Of a stretch of 64,000 nt of DNA, positions 50,289-64,000 are shown one piece after another. The stretch spans positions 7,750,001-7,814,000 of the forward strand of contig OZ316891.1 in assembly GCA_973895155.1 (NCBI GenBank), in the 5' to 3' direction. The notes below the pieces were generated by a model. It did not search any database, had not been told where the DNA came from, and saw nothing but the letters and a program-made list of their open reading frames with translations. The first letter of the stretch is position 1; the number at the start of each line of letters is the position of its first letter. Both the position numbers and the translations under genes were made by a program. The stretch comes from Marsupella aquatica (taxonomy: Eukaryota > Marchantiophyta).

Positions 50289-53200
50289 ATGGAACCGGCC
50301 GGCGAGATGGCGCGCTGGTGGCGCGGCCCAGGATTTCTGGCTGTGGCGATTTGCTGCATCTGCTGGGGCTCTCTGATGACCAAGGGGTGTCGCGTATGGG
50401 CCACTCCACAGGAAGGTGGATATGCTGAAGGTCAACAGCAGTCGGCGGTCAAATGGGTTCAGCTCACGAGAGACAATTTCACCTCTGAGCTCAAAGAGCA
50501 TGAGTTCTCACTCTGTGTTGCCGCACTGCCTTGTAAGTTTCAGTTCCGTCCTCATCTCACCTCACCTCACCTCACCTCACGAATCCTCTTCCGATAATGC
50601 CCCAGAAAGCTTTGCTGTTGTTTGAGCGACTGGGTCAGATGAAGATGGGATGGCTATTGGCTTGCTGACATTTTGCCGGTTGCTCTCATTTGATTGTTTT
50701 GGCAGGGTGCGGTGAATCGAAAAGTTTGATGAAAGGCATTCGGAAAGTAGTCGAGGAGGATCCTCATTCTTTTCCTGGCTTACAGCTATTTTTTGTGCAT
50801 ACTAATAAGGATGGATTACTAGGACAGGCAATCTTAGGTGATTCAATCCCTCCTTCCTTCACACTATTCAGACATGGCACTCCCTATAAATATAGTGGAA
50901 GGCGGAGTACCTCATCTATTATGGCATCTATCCGGCAGGGCATGACTGACTTACGGTCTGATTCGGTGCTTTGGCGCATAGAATCGCCTCAGGATCTGGA
51001 AATTTTCGTGGATTCAACAGATAAGGCGGTTGTTTTATTTGAATTTTGCGGATGGGAAAGGAAGCTTCAACAGAAGCAGCGGAAGACCAGTATCACAGAT
51101 GATGTTGAAAGTGTACATAGTGACGAAATATTCAACGATAGTGAAATCCCTAGAAAAGGTGAAACGAAGAAGAATGAGGCACCAGAGCCTAGCACCTTAG
51201 TTGGAGTAGACAAATCCTCTTCCAAAGGAAAGGATAGTTCGTTTGGAATGCAAAGTGGAGAAGAACAAACGAAGACAGAACCACTCATTCAAGACATTAG
51301 ACATAAAGATCATCTGCCCGCGTTTGATGCAAGCTTAGGCAAGGAAGCAGTGCAGAAATCGGAGAGAAGAGTAGGTGATGACTTAGATGATGCTGCGGTT
51401 TGCATGAACCAAAATGCTTTGTACAGTATTCTTGGGAATACTTTTCCAAACCTTGATCATGCCATATCGACAGACACAAATCCGGTTGACAATTTGGAAA
51501 CCGCTGAAGTCAAGGACGTGAAAATTGACGAAGTAAATAAGGACCAGCTATTATGTACCAGTGAAGAATATGAAACATTCGAAGTCGTCTACGGTAACGT
51601 AAGCAATTTGGCAGCCGATAGTATTCTGACTCCACAGAGACTCCGTTTTGCAACTGCAACAAACGAGGAGATCGCTTCACATGTCGGCATCTCCACCCAA
51701 GGTCGATCATGGTTTCTAATGTACCTTATTCATGACTTTGATCATCTTCCTTACTCTTTTAATGGTTTGGGAACGGTGGAAGATTTTCTTTTCGATCATG
51801 AACCTCCCCTGCTGTTTGAGGTAATTTACTCTTTGTTGCGAACGATTTTGGGCACTTTCAGCTTTTCACTCTTTTCTCTCTCTATGTTGTCTGCAAAATA
51901 GTGGACCTAAAGGAGGAATTTGGTAGTCCAATTCATCCATTGTTTTAAAAGTTGGTTTACATTCTAAAACGAAGGTGCCTGCACTGATCTTAGCAATAAA
52001 CTAGATAAGGTGGTACGAGGACTCGAGCTGAAAAGCTGGTTATGGCACAGTTAAAGTTTCTTTATTTGAGGTTAGCGGGCAGGTTAGTATGTTTGAACGA
52101 GTTTGTCAGACCTCACAATCTAGTTTCCAGAGCTGCTCTATGATATAGTGGTTTTTGTCTCTATCTGATGCAGTTGGAAGGTGAAGGACATAATTCTGCA
52201 TCTTCTGCCCTGTTGAATGATACGCCATCTGTGATTCTCTTTATTGATAGGATGTCGAATTCGCCAGATGTCCGTGAGAAGAGCAAAGCAGCTCTTCACG
52301 CCCTTCAAGAATTGTCTTACCATTACGCGTCCCTAGAGAATGATAGAGGACAAAATGGGAGACAGCGAAGGATGCATAATGTGCAAAAGAAACCAATCGC
52401 TGAGGTGAAGGAGAAAGTCGCAGCCGTTCTGCTAGAAGAACAAGGAACTGCCAACCTGCATACAGGGCGTTTACGACAAGCTGATGGAAATTTTGTCTTT
52501 CAGCTGCTAACAGATCAACATCAGTTGAATAAGATTAGTGGACAGCACGCACTTCTTGGGAATCGAGATTTTCTCCTTTCAAAATTGTCTCAGCTGAAGC
52601 TCCTCGAAGAGAAGGTCAGGCAAAGTCTTGCTGCTGGAGCTGATTCTTGGTTATTACCAATTCAAGTATCTCATGATCAACTACAATCAGACAATCAGCC
52701 AGATAAAATTCTGGGACATCGTTGTGACGAAGATCTTCCAAATCATTGTACACTATCTAACGAACAGATGAATCTAGAGGTCGATGATGGTTTAGGAAGT
52801 AACGCAGAGAATTATGCAGTTGACATGGACGGAGAAGAACACCATGAATCTATGACGGAGACGGCTGACGTTGGGAAGGACGAAGGAAAAACATCTTCTT
52901 CAGAACTCTCAGACAGCGGAAGGTTGTTGTTACTTCCGGAGGTAGAAAATGGCGGAAGTTCAGTATCTAGTGATGAAGGGAAATCCAGTACTTCTCAGAG
53001 GGAGGCTGATAGGAAGCTCACTAATGAGGAAGATATTCAGCATTTTGCGGTAGACGAAGATAATGAGTCAAGCACCTATCGTAATGAGTTGGCCTTCTAC
53101 TTTATAGATGGAGAAGACCCCATGAAGGAGAAGTTAGCCAGGGGTAAAGAAATTCCCGCATTTGTGATAATTGATCCTGAAAGGCAGGCCCATTACAGCT

Positions 53201-55285
53201 TCCCCTCAGACATTGTTCTCAATTTGACGACATTGTCAAGCTTTGTGGATTCGTTTTTGTCCGGTAAGCTAAGACGAACAATTTTTTCAGAACCAGAACG
53301 TCCTCCCCCTCGCCAACCACCCAGGCCACCATTTGTGAATCAAGATTTTCATGAAATGTATCCTGTTCCTCGAGTAACAGTCGATTCTTTTCTGGAGCTG
53401 GTCGAAGGAGTTGGTAAGGCAGATGAAAAGTGCAATCAATATACGCTGCATCAAAGTGGACGGGAAGAAAGTGACGAGAACGGAGGCAATCTGACAGAAT
53501 CTGTTTGGGACAAGGATGTGCTAGTGCTTTTCACCACTCCATGGTGTGGATTTTGCAAAAGAATGGAACTTGTTATGCGAGAGGTCTATCGTTCTCTTCA
53601 ACTCGTCAAAAGCCGTGAGAATCCATCAAATGGGGATATCAACAATTCTGACGACCAGCAGAACTTGAATGATCCAACAGCTTCTAGGCCATCTCGATTT
53701 GCAGGTACAGGTTCAACTATAATAAGATTTGACTGAATCTGCAATATGTCTTGGCTTCTGGAACAACGAGTACTGGTGGCGTGTTCATAGTCTTTGTGAT
53801 GGAGTAAGGCAACTACCTAACATATTATATATTTCTTTCAGGTGGTGATTTGACGGTGAAGAAAGGTGTTCAAACTAGAAGAATGGACGCAGCGGTTCGT
53901 GAGCCTGTCCTACTCCAAATGGACTGTACAATGAATGACTGCAGTAACTATCTTGGGCAAATTTTGGAGGTACCTCGCCAACTCTTCTAGATTGTGCCAA
54001 GCCAAGTGTATGCTTTACTTGTCTGCAAACTAGGTGGTTTATGTTCCAAACAGCAGCCTACCCGTCCGCTTCTCTTTGCCGGAATCGAGGACTAAACCTG
54101 CTCTCAGCTCTTTCCTAATCGTTTCCTGAAATATTGATTTCTCTGTGTCTCTGACTTAGCTGCTTCAGTTCTCGATTGAAATCGATAAAGAGGTTGAGAG
54201 TTTCATCCTTCAAATATTGTGTTGACCAGTCTCTTGTAATATTTCAGGAGGAGACTTATCCAGCTGTTGTCTTGTTCCCCGCTAGGAACAAATTCTCACC
54301 AGTAATTTATAGTGGTGCACCAACGGTTCGGGGAATTCATAATTTTTTGAATGTACATGGCGCTGCAACAACTTCCGCTGAAAAGCGCGAAGGTAATGCC
54401 TTCAACCGCGTTCCTGAAAGGAAGCAGATGTGTGTTTGGCTTTTTATATGATTTAGACGTACTAATCTTCGCATTAAACTCAAGATCTGGCTTTCAAACT
54501 TAATGGAGTACCCCGTCAAAGCCTCTTGATAAAGATTGTAGTTCTCTTCGCATTATCCCTTCCCTTCATTCTTACCCGGACAATTCCTTGATTTTACAGG
54601 GAACTCTCCCAATGAGAATCTGGTCATCCGTGAAGGTAAGGTATGCACTACCGCAGACGATGTAACATGTGATACAGTTGTGGGCTCAACTGCTATCAAG
54701 ATTGGATCAGGCCCTGGGAGAGGATCAAAGCACGAGGCAGCAACACTTCTTTGGGAGCTTAATTCCAGACACATGGACTTTGACAAACTTACAGAAGTTG
54801 GATCCCTCTTACTTGCATCTGAGAAGCTGCTGGATGCGTCACCAGTTTTTGAGAATTCAATAATACTGATTATAAGTTCAAACCAACAAGGTATGGTGCA
54901 TGGTTTGATAGTGAATAAGCCTATGGTTTGGAAAAATGTGGTTGGGTTAGATGTTAGGATGGAGGAACTACTGAACTCTGCAGCACTTGGATATGGTGGT
55001 CCAGTTGTGGACAGCCAGAGACCATTTCTTGTTCTTACTCATTTACGGGGCTTAGAGGAGTTTACAGAGGTTGTACCTGGGATTTTTTGTGGATTTGTTC
55101 CATCGAAAGGTAGAATCCTGGAGATGATCCACACTGGTAGATTAGCTGCAAAGGATTTTTGGTTCTTCTTAGGTCATTCGTCCTGGACTTGGCGTCAGCT
55201 TCAAAGCGAGCTAACGGGGGACCTGTGGCAAATAAGGCCTTTCTCAGATGACCTAGTCAAATGGCCAATACAATGGACAACATGA
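50289..55285 (+). CDS. Secretory-type protein with two thioredoxin-like domains and a C-terminal AlgH/DUF179 domain
   Basis: Six exons: 50289-50532, 50706-51820, 52174-53704, 53842-53969, 54248-54392 and 54600-55285. All are GT/AG with matching phases, giving 1,282 aa. Residues ~9-35 form a hydrophobic leader after a short basic start (RWWRGPGFLAVAICCI), suggesting ER entry. The exon 1-2 junction creates LPWCGESKSL (W82, C83), a thioredoxin-like site with one cysteine. The middle is long, acidic and low-complexity. TTPWCGFCKRMELV (W910, C911, C914) is a full CxxC thioredoxin active site. The end (about 1121-1275) contains GSLLLASEKL, VHGLIVNKP, YGGPV and FWFFLGHSSWTWRQL, the AlgH/UPF0301 (DUF179) fold. 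I recall an Arabidopsis protein with this architecture (At3g19780); its function is not established. Role in redox handling of secreted proteins is inference. Intron 1 holds a (CTCAC)n microsatellite at 50555-50580. Confidence 0.88.
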
Positions 55286-57501
55286 AATTTTACGGGTCTT
55301 GAACTTGATGCAACAGATCGATGGTCCATGCATAGGTAAGTCAGGAAGAAGCACGACCACTGGGCCTCCAGCCACCAACTTTTGTTTCTGGTTTAGGAAA
55401 AAATACGAGCCACATTGATTTCTGTAGCATTGCAGGAATAGTCTCTGTTCTCCACCGTTGTTGCATGTACTGACGTATTGCAATCCTTTATTCATTTACG
55501 TCCAAGGTCTTGTTTGTGCCAGTGTATAAAGGAATGGACCTTCTTTACCTATGACAGTTTCCACACCTCCAATTAGCAACGTCAAAGGGTAGGCTCTCTG
55601 GGTCTACAAGTGCCTTCCCAGTGTACGAAAGTAGATGAGACTGAGCTTCCGCATCCTGCTAAAGAGACTGAGTTTTAAGCTTTCCCCAGCTCACGAGAGA
55701 TGATCCCCGAGATTATTTGCAAGCCCCTAATTGTGCCATGCTATCTTGTTTTCCGATTATTTTCCCTAATTGTCTGCTGCTGTATTGCAAATCGTCACGT
55801 CAGAACGTCTTTGAGACGAATCAATCTGAAACTCGATTTGGTTTCATTCATAGCTAGATAAATCCCACATTCATCCATGACCATCACGGTGGAGCGTTTG
55901 CGGTTTGCAGAGCTAACACCTCTAGGAATGCAAATTCGGATTGGTCTGGGAGGACAATCTGGGAGGAATCAGGAGAGAAAAAAAACAATACCAAATCTTT
56001 GGGTCAACCCTACCCTCAGATCTCTGGCCTTTAGATCCTGGATGAGACAGCACCTCATGTCTCGAGGTTTGCTCATGCTCATGTCTGTCGTGTGATGAAC
56101 AATGCACTCACCATAGAAGGTGAAACCCAGCTCTAGTCCTAGTGAAGTTGAATGTGCACTTTATAATGAGAGCCTCACTGTTGCCCATGTCTGTCGTGTG
56201 GTGAACAATGTACTCCACCATAATGGTGAAGTGCAAGTACATTCCACAATGTGCTCACCATAAAAAGTGAAACCCAGGTCTATTCCTAGTGCAACTGAAT
56301 GTGCACTTTATAATGAGAGCCACACTCGCTCATGTCGGTTGTGTGTTGAGCGATGTACTCACCAGAAAAAGGGGAGCCGGGGTACATTCCAAGTGAAACA
56401 GTGGTGATTTAAAAGAGAATGGGAGCTTCCTGCCTCCAGTGACAAGGAAGCTTACATTGGAGAGGCAGAAAGCTCACATTCTTACTGAATGTCCCGACTT
56501 ATTGGAGAGGCAGAAAGCTCACATTGGTGAGTGAAACGGCAGAGCTTCGAGTAAATCCTGTCCTAGACTCAGCATTTCTATGTGCTGTGAGGGTTTCAAG
56601 CTCTTCGAGCTGACTTGCTTATCCCTCATTCCGAGTCCGTTGCTGCTGCTAACGTTTAAACTTGAAAAGGTGTGGTTTCCTTCCACTCGCTGATGCTTCG
56701 TCATCAAATGTCTTGAAATGGGCCTGCCCCAATTTTCCTTGACATCAGCTCCTCAAAATGACCCAGTTGCCTTCCTTCCGCTATGAAGTCCTTTATTCGC
56801 TCATCAAATTGATGAACTTCCAGACTTAGACTCTCTACCTTTCAAATTACAAAACGAAAACAGACACGGTATTTCAATCGACAATCCAGATAGAGCTCGC
56901 GCAGCCGAGACGTAAATGTACAGATTGGAGTGTCTGGCCAACGGTGACAGACGCACCTCATTCCTAGCTCAAATGATGTTCGAGTACCATTTGAACAAAG
57001 TGCAGACTACCGTTTGCACACAAGTGCAACGTTTTTCTGCCAGCATGAGCGTCGTTTTCTTAACCTAGACCAAACATTAGCTCCTCACGGTCTACATACT
57101 GACATTCAGGGTGTTCAGTATGAGCCCAGTATGCGGTAAGAGGTAAACAATGTTTGTTAATAGAAGCAACCACAGGTATACAAGAAGAACCGGCAGTCCA
57201 AAGCATAACGAAGAAAGCAGGTCCTCCTAATTTCAGCCACAAGACACCCTTCAAGCTATCAGGAAGTGGCTCATGGAACTCTTACAGCTATCAGGAAGGT
57301 ACCACACTTCCTTGGCTCCTTGGCTGTCCAAGGAAGCTGTTTCCCTGACTTATTGGAGAGACAACAAGCCCTGCTACTCTTTCAACGTATTCAATTACAA
57401 AAGCTTCAGTATAGAGATCGACTTGAAAGAGAAGGTGTTCGTCAAAAAATAAATTAAAATAGCAGATATCCGCCTCCACCCTACACAAAAATGTTGTCGT
57501 C
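55286..57501. other. Intergenic; diverged tandem repeats at 56,080-56,360
   Basis: No gene is recognised. A phrase CATGTCTGTCGTGTGATGAA with the following ACAATGCACTCACCATA recurs near 56079, 56188 and 56330. TTGAATGTGCACTTTATAAT-like text lies between copies. GGAGAGGCAGAAAGCTCACA occurs twice, near 56459 and 56504. Confidence 0.6.
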
Positions 57502-59167
<1,666 letters not shown>

Positions 59168-59198
59168 CGCTGCCAACGCCTATGCCTTGCGTCCCGCG

Positions 59199-59790
59199 TT
59201 CCGATTCACTGCCTCTTCCTGAAATTCCCCCCGAGAAGAATCCGATTCACAAAACACGCACAGACGGACGATAAGATCACCTCAGTGCGTAAAATAACTC
59301 GTTCCAGATTGTGAACCAAATCAATGGAGTCTACCACCTATGCCCTATACTGATTCATTGACTCCTCCTGAAATTCACACTCCCCGAGAAAGGATCCGAT
59401 TCACAAACACGCAGAGGCGGACGATAAGATCACCTCAGTGCAAAATAATTCGTTCCAGATTTGTGAACCAAATCAATGGAGTCTACCACCTATGCCCTAT
59501 TCCGATTCACCGACTCCTCCTAAACTTCACACCCCCGGGGACAGAATCCAATTCACGAAACAGCCACAGAAGCACGACAGGATCACCGCAACGCAAATAA
59601 TGCGTTCCAGATTGTGAACCAAATAGAAAAAAGCAGCATCGCTACCTTGCGAGTGAAGGTCGTCCGATGCAGAGCTCCTCCTTTCTTCCGATTCCCCAAA
59701 ACACGCCAAAAAAATTGGGCGATGATGTCACCGCAATGCAACAATGATACGTTCCACACTTGTGAGCCACCGAATGAAGAGGATCGATAG
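59199..59790. repeat. ~150-bp tandem repeat in the 5' flank of NDUFS7
   Basis: Three units begin near 59201, 59351 and 59502 with CCGATTCAC-like starts. Each contains GACGATAAGATCACCTCA- and CGTTCCAGATTGTGAACCAA-like blocks. A diverged partial fourth unit is near 59700-59790. The array begins about 30 bp upstream of the NDUFS7 start codon, so it probably holds its promoter or leader. Confidence 0.88.
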
Positions 59791-60062
59791 CTCCGCAGTG
59801 GAGTCACAGGATTGCAATCGGGAAAGAAAGCTGCTCTGATCAAAACTCTGCTGCTCGTCGAAATACAGTGCTTCGTAACAAAGCGAACAAAGCTGGATCC
59901 GAAAACGACGCTCTTCAGTAATTGCGAAGAGTTTTCACTCAAGATTTTCAGTGTGCAAAAACCCACCATATCCGCTTTTAACACATTGCTATTAAGATAT
60001 TTTAATTTCCCATGTTGCCATTGTTCTTGTTATATTTACAAAAACATCAGTGTATTTTTAAT

Positions 60063-60270
60063 ATTCTCACCTGGTTACTTTCTTAGACTAATAGTCAGGG
60101 TTTTTGTATATTCTCACCTGGTTACTTACTTAAACTTACAGTCTTCATACACTGTGGCATATTTGTAAATACAAAAAATGAATTGTAAATACAAAAAATG
60201 AATTCACCTGATTACTTTCTTCAAATTATAGTCTTTATACACTGTGGCATATTTGTAAATACAAAATAAA
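60063..60270. repeat. A/T-rich short tandem repeats
   Basis: TTCTCACCTGGTTACTT-type starts recur at about 60063, 60111 and 60203 (the last CACCTGATTACTTTCTTC). CACTGTGGCATATTTGTAAA occurs twice. TGTAAATACAAAAAATGAATT is doubled at about 60162 and 60183. Confidence 0.75.
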
Positions 60271-60299
60271 TCATGACAATACTATCTTTCCTTGAAATG

Positions 60300-63200
60300 A
60301 CAATACTATCTTTAGTGGCAAAGTAATTAAAAGTTGCAATACACATATCACGCTGCAAAAAATGTACTCAATTTCTAAAAGCACACCATATGGATGTCAA
60401 TATGATGGTGCCCAAAAACACTCATGTCCAAAATGCCCACCATATCTATCAATGTGTTTATAAAAGGAACTCCTCCTTTGACAAGATCCCAAAGAAATCT
60501 ATGAGGGGTGGGTCTCTAAGTGGCCAAAGGGAGAGAAGAAGAGGTAAAATCTGTAAGACATTGTGTTCTTAGTTGTAATCAATTTGGCTTATCAAGAGTT
60601 GATTAACATTTGATTAGTTTAAAAAATTCACATTTTCTCTCTCATGGTGTAGATACTTGAGGAGTTTATCATGTTGTCTTGACTATTTAGTGATTGAGAT
60701 TGGTATACTCATGTTCTGTTTATGTAGTGAGGTTTCTCACAATATCTTTCAACCAAGATGTGAGTTACAAAGTTGTAGTATAATGCTACTCCCCCAGTGA
60801 GAAACGCAATTGACAAAGGTTTTCTAGTAGAGAAGAACCTGGTGGATCCACTTATGGAAAGGTTGTCCGTCTACTAATGTCAATCTTGACTCTTGGAAAA
60901 TGATGCATGCAAGGTTCTTCTCTAATTTGCCTGCCAAGAGGACATTAAAACAATTGAACACTTGTTCTATGACTGTCCGAGGCTTTGATAAGGTTGGGAT
61001 CATCTAGAATGTATAGTTGGTGGCACCAGAGTAAACCACCATCATCCATAAAACATAATGTACATGTGCAATATCTAACTTATATACCAGTGGTGGACAC
61101 AAGAGATACATGGTTTATCTCGCTATAGGCTATAGGAACATAACTTTAAGATGCATAATTCCCATAGATTAAGCTCTCCTTATCTCTCAATTGATTCCAT
61201 AACAATGAGAGGTGCCTAAATTATTTCACTCATTAAATCCTGTTAGTGAATATAGTAGTAACTTATATAAGATTAATCAAACACTTGATTATTGTAAGAA
61301 TAATTGGGGTTATATAGTAACTCTACATTTAAGCGCAACCCTAGCTTTTTCCTTATCATTAGATGATTATAAGTATTTGGATTGAAAGAAAACAATGCAC
61401 ATTTAAGGGAAGCTACAAGGTTCCCTGATCATCTCCTTCTCCATGGATCTACAATGAACATTCATCCAACTCGTCAGCAGACTAGAAACATTATAGAGTG
61501 CCTCAATGAGACTCTCACTTAAATCACTGAGATGATTGAAAGGGCCACTAAGAGAAACCACAACAGTGGTAGTATTATTGATGATAGAATGTAGCTCTCG
61601 TCACTATAGTCGTCTGTTGCCAATAGGGAGTCAAATAGGTTGAAGGTTGAATGCTTGTAGTGGTGTTACTTTCTAGTGTGGGCAACATGAAAGGACCCAG
61701 TGCAGGAGCTCCCACAACGCCATTGATAGAGATCCCTGGAGTGATAGCCAGAACCATCATAGGTCCCTTGCTGTTGGGCTCCCCAGCTGGAGGCAATGGG
61801 GTCACTCAACGGCATGGATCCAGGTACTGGAGTGAGAGATCTTGGTATTATGTATTTCAACACAAAAATGGCCTTGCAGTAAGTCCCTGCTCTTTAAGGG
61901 TCAACTGCACAAATTCATAAGAACGACGTGAGAGTAAGATAAATATATTTGAGAGTATTTGCAAAAGTTTTAAAAGCGAGGGAGATTTTAATCAGATAGC
62001 TGTAAGGCAAGCTTCATAATTTTACAGAAAGGACTTCATTTCCCTGCTGTGGACGTAGTGACCTGCTCCGTGATTCTCAGTGTATTGTGTTCCCACTACT
62101 CCACAACTCCCTGGAAAAAAATAGGACAGTCAACATGTTCCCAACTTTTTCGAGCGAGAACTATAAATAGGAGGTGAAAAATTACATTCTTTGCAGCAAT
62201 CACTCGTGGAGAGCATCTTCATAGTAAGTTGCCATGATGGAATAAAGTAAGTGCTTATCACATTCATAAGACTTGCATTCGTATCCATAGCGACTCACAA
62301 GATTGCACATCGGTATCCAAATTCTCGCCTTCACTCATGGCAAAGTGACCCATAACTTTTGTGTATGAAAAGATCAGGTACACATCGATTACACCTTTAT
62401 AACATGTCTCAGTAGCCGGGAAAAGAGAACTGCTCAACATGAACACTGCCGCGACCTTATAGACTGGGTGGCAGCTGGTAATTTCACTCATGCACTGATA
62501 CTCATCAACCGTAGAATTGGACTAGAGCTCCTGGCACTAAGTTGGATTCGAGAATCAAGAACAATTGTCGCCCTCGGTACCCAAGTTGTCCACCGGCGTC
62601 CCCTCTCGCTGTTGAGGCTCCTGCAATCCTTCCTCTCACCCAAAGCTACAGTAACAAACACACGCTTAAGTAAGGCGCTGAATGTTGAGCAAAGACAACG
62701 CAAGTATGTAGAAATGAAATTAAACTCGAAGCCTCCTAAGAGTTTGCTGATGTGGGACTCGGACTTGTCTTTTGAGTAACGCCCACAAGGATTGCCTATA
62801 TCGGTTTGTCACAGGGGTCATACCTAGTGCATCAGCCAATAATATGAAATCTGGCAATTGGGAAGCTCTATGCATGCACGCGTATTCTTACATAGATCCC
62901 ACCTGTACTCACATCCACACCACCACCGACACGGTTACCAGACTATCATCCCAAAACTCACTTCATTAACCGTAAATGCAATCCATGTCATAACGGGATA
63001 TCACAGGCCAAAACACATTAACTTATTCTCAGTCAAAGAACAAGGACGACCTGAACCTCTAAACCTGTCAACCCAATTCTTAATCGCAATTTCCATCAAT
63101 TGAACATGTCAGAGGATAGGTGAGTTGGAGATGTCAGTATTGTGATTACCTTCCGTGGGTCATATGTGATGCTTTTAAACTCTATCTTGAAGAACGACCC

Positions 63201-64000
63201 TGGGAACCGATTGCAGCAAATCACATTATGTATCCGCATTTGAATTTCCCCATAAGAGTGACAAACTCTTATTACTGTGGCTCTGGCAGCATCTACTCTT
63301 TCACCATGAATAACCGATCTTGACGGAGAAACTGCCAATGTCCAACTTTGCTGCAATAATTCTTGAGAAATGATTGTCGACACGAGTATCTGATCTCAAA
63401 TCCATGGAGTCCACCCCTCAAACATGTTACACAGGTTGTCAATGCTCGTGGCTTGTCGCAATAAGTGATCAACATGCTCTGCCACTGCAAGTTGCCTGTA
63501 AATTCCATTATAGACCGTTAAGAATGTATATATACCCTGGCATATTACCTTACTCCAGATGCGAGAGTTTGCTGATGGCAAAATTTCGCAGATGCAACGT
63601 AAGGGCTGTGAATGCCCCAAGTGCCATAATGAGCTTGTAGACTTGGCTCTAACAATGTGCTAGCAGAAATTACACAAGACCATTATGCCTTGAAGATTTT
63701 ATTCAGCATTGTCCACGATACAAGCTTATTTGTCATTTACAAGGATGGAACGAGTTATCAAAAATATACCTGCTACCATTTATATCCTGTCCTTCAAGTT
63801 TGGTTCTCACTCGCTTCAATACTGAAACAGCATATGCATTTTTCTCTGCAAGGATCAAGGTCCAGGTGTCGTTTATCCATCACTGGGAACGAATTGACAA
63901 CTACACACCAGCAACTGATCTACTGACACTATCACTCCCACAGGGTGGAACATAATGAAAAAATCAGCGGAAAGGTCTGCTATTTCTTTGATCGAATGTT
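60300..64000. other. No gene recognised (3.7 kb)
   Basis: Frames of up to about 100 codons but none with a recognised domain or convincing exon chain. There are no terminal repeats that I can pair within the window. Confidence 0.4.
62162..62170 (+). promoter_or_regulatory. Isolated TATA-box match
   Basis: TATAAATAG is a textbook plant TATA box. No gene is recognised downstream, so it may be chance, or part of an unrecognised gene or an old LTR. Confidence 0.2.

Noticed and set aside
59168-59176. Upstream TTG as NDUFS7 start
   Set aside because: An ordinary ATG follows nine bases later with a good presequence; nuclear plant genes rarely use TTG.

Overview
The window reads as nuclear DNA of a land plant. 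It has multi-exon genes with GT-AG introns, a class II LOB-domain gene, a DUF3143 protein with a plastid-targeting-like leader, a nuclear gene for the mitochondrial complex I subunit NDUFS7, and a degraded Ty1-copia retrotransposon. A fungal-type sugar permease fossil and a TPR gene that may be related to the ciliary protein TTC23 make a seed-free lineage with swimming sperm (bryophyte, lycophyte or fern) my preferred guess. That is inference; no sequence here fixes the species.

Layout. 1-14,300 is repeat-dominated. A 5.7-kb copia element (880-6591) has very short LTRs, a 5-bp target duplication, broken gag-pol frames and a deletion removing the front of reverse transcriptase. A pair of ~910-bp direct repeats (7939-8853, 10598-11503) brackets a minus-strand L-fucose-permease-like pseudogene. 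An inverted-repeat (foldback or CACTA-like) block follows at ~11.56-13.81 kb. 14,300-23,450 is gene-poor unique-looking sequence with small tandem duplications. A two-exon LBD gene lies at 23,455-24,186 (minus). 24.2-38.2 kb holds a fossil exon of the co-chaperone HOP/STI1, an orphan candidate exon, transposon-like coding remnants with a perfect 35-bp inverted repeat, and several tandem-repeat arrays, the largest a ~130-bp minisatellite ending just before the DUF3143 gene.

The right half carries most intact genes: DUF3143 (38,231-40,304, plus, two exons), a ten-exon TPR protein (42,693-48,215, plus), a six-exon protein with two thioredoxin-like domains and an AlgH/DUF179 domain (50,289-55,285, plus), and NDUFS7 (57,502-59,167, minus, two exons). 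60-64 kb shows only repeats and unassigned sequence.

The genes are unrelated housekeeping and regulatory units, not a pathway cluster. All gene models were built by hand from homology, reading frame, GT/AG sites and matching intron phase. In all four models the exon lengths sum to a multiple of three. I found no credible undescribed multi-gene system. The best leads are the permease fossil, the TPR gene and the thioredoxin-AlgH fusion.
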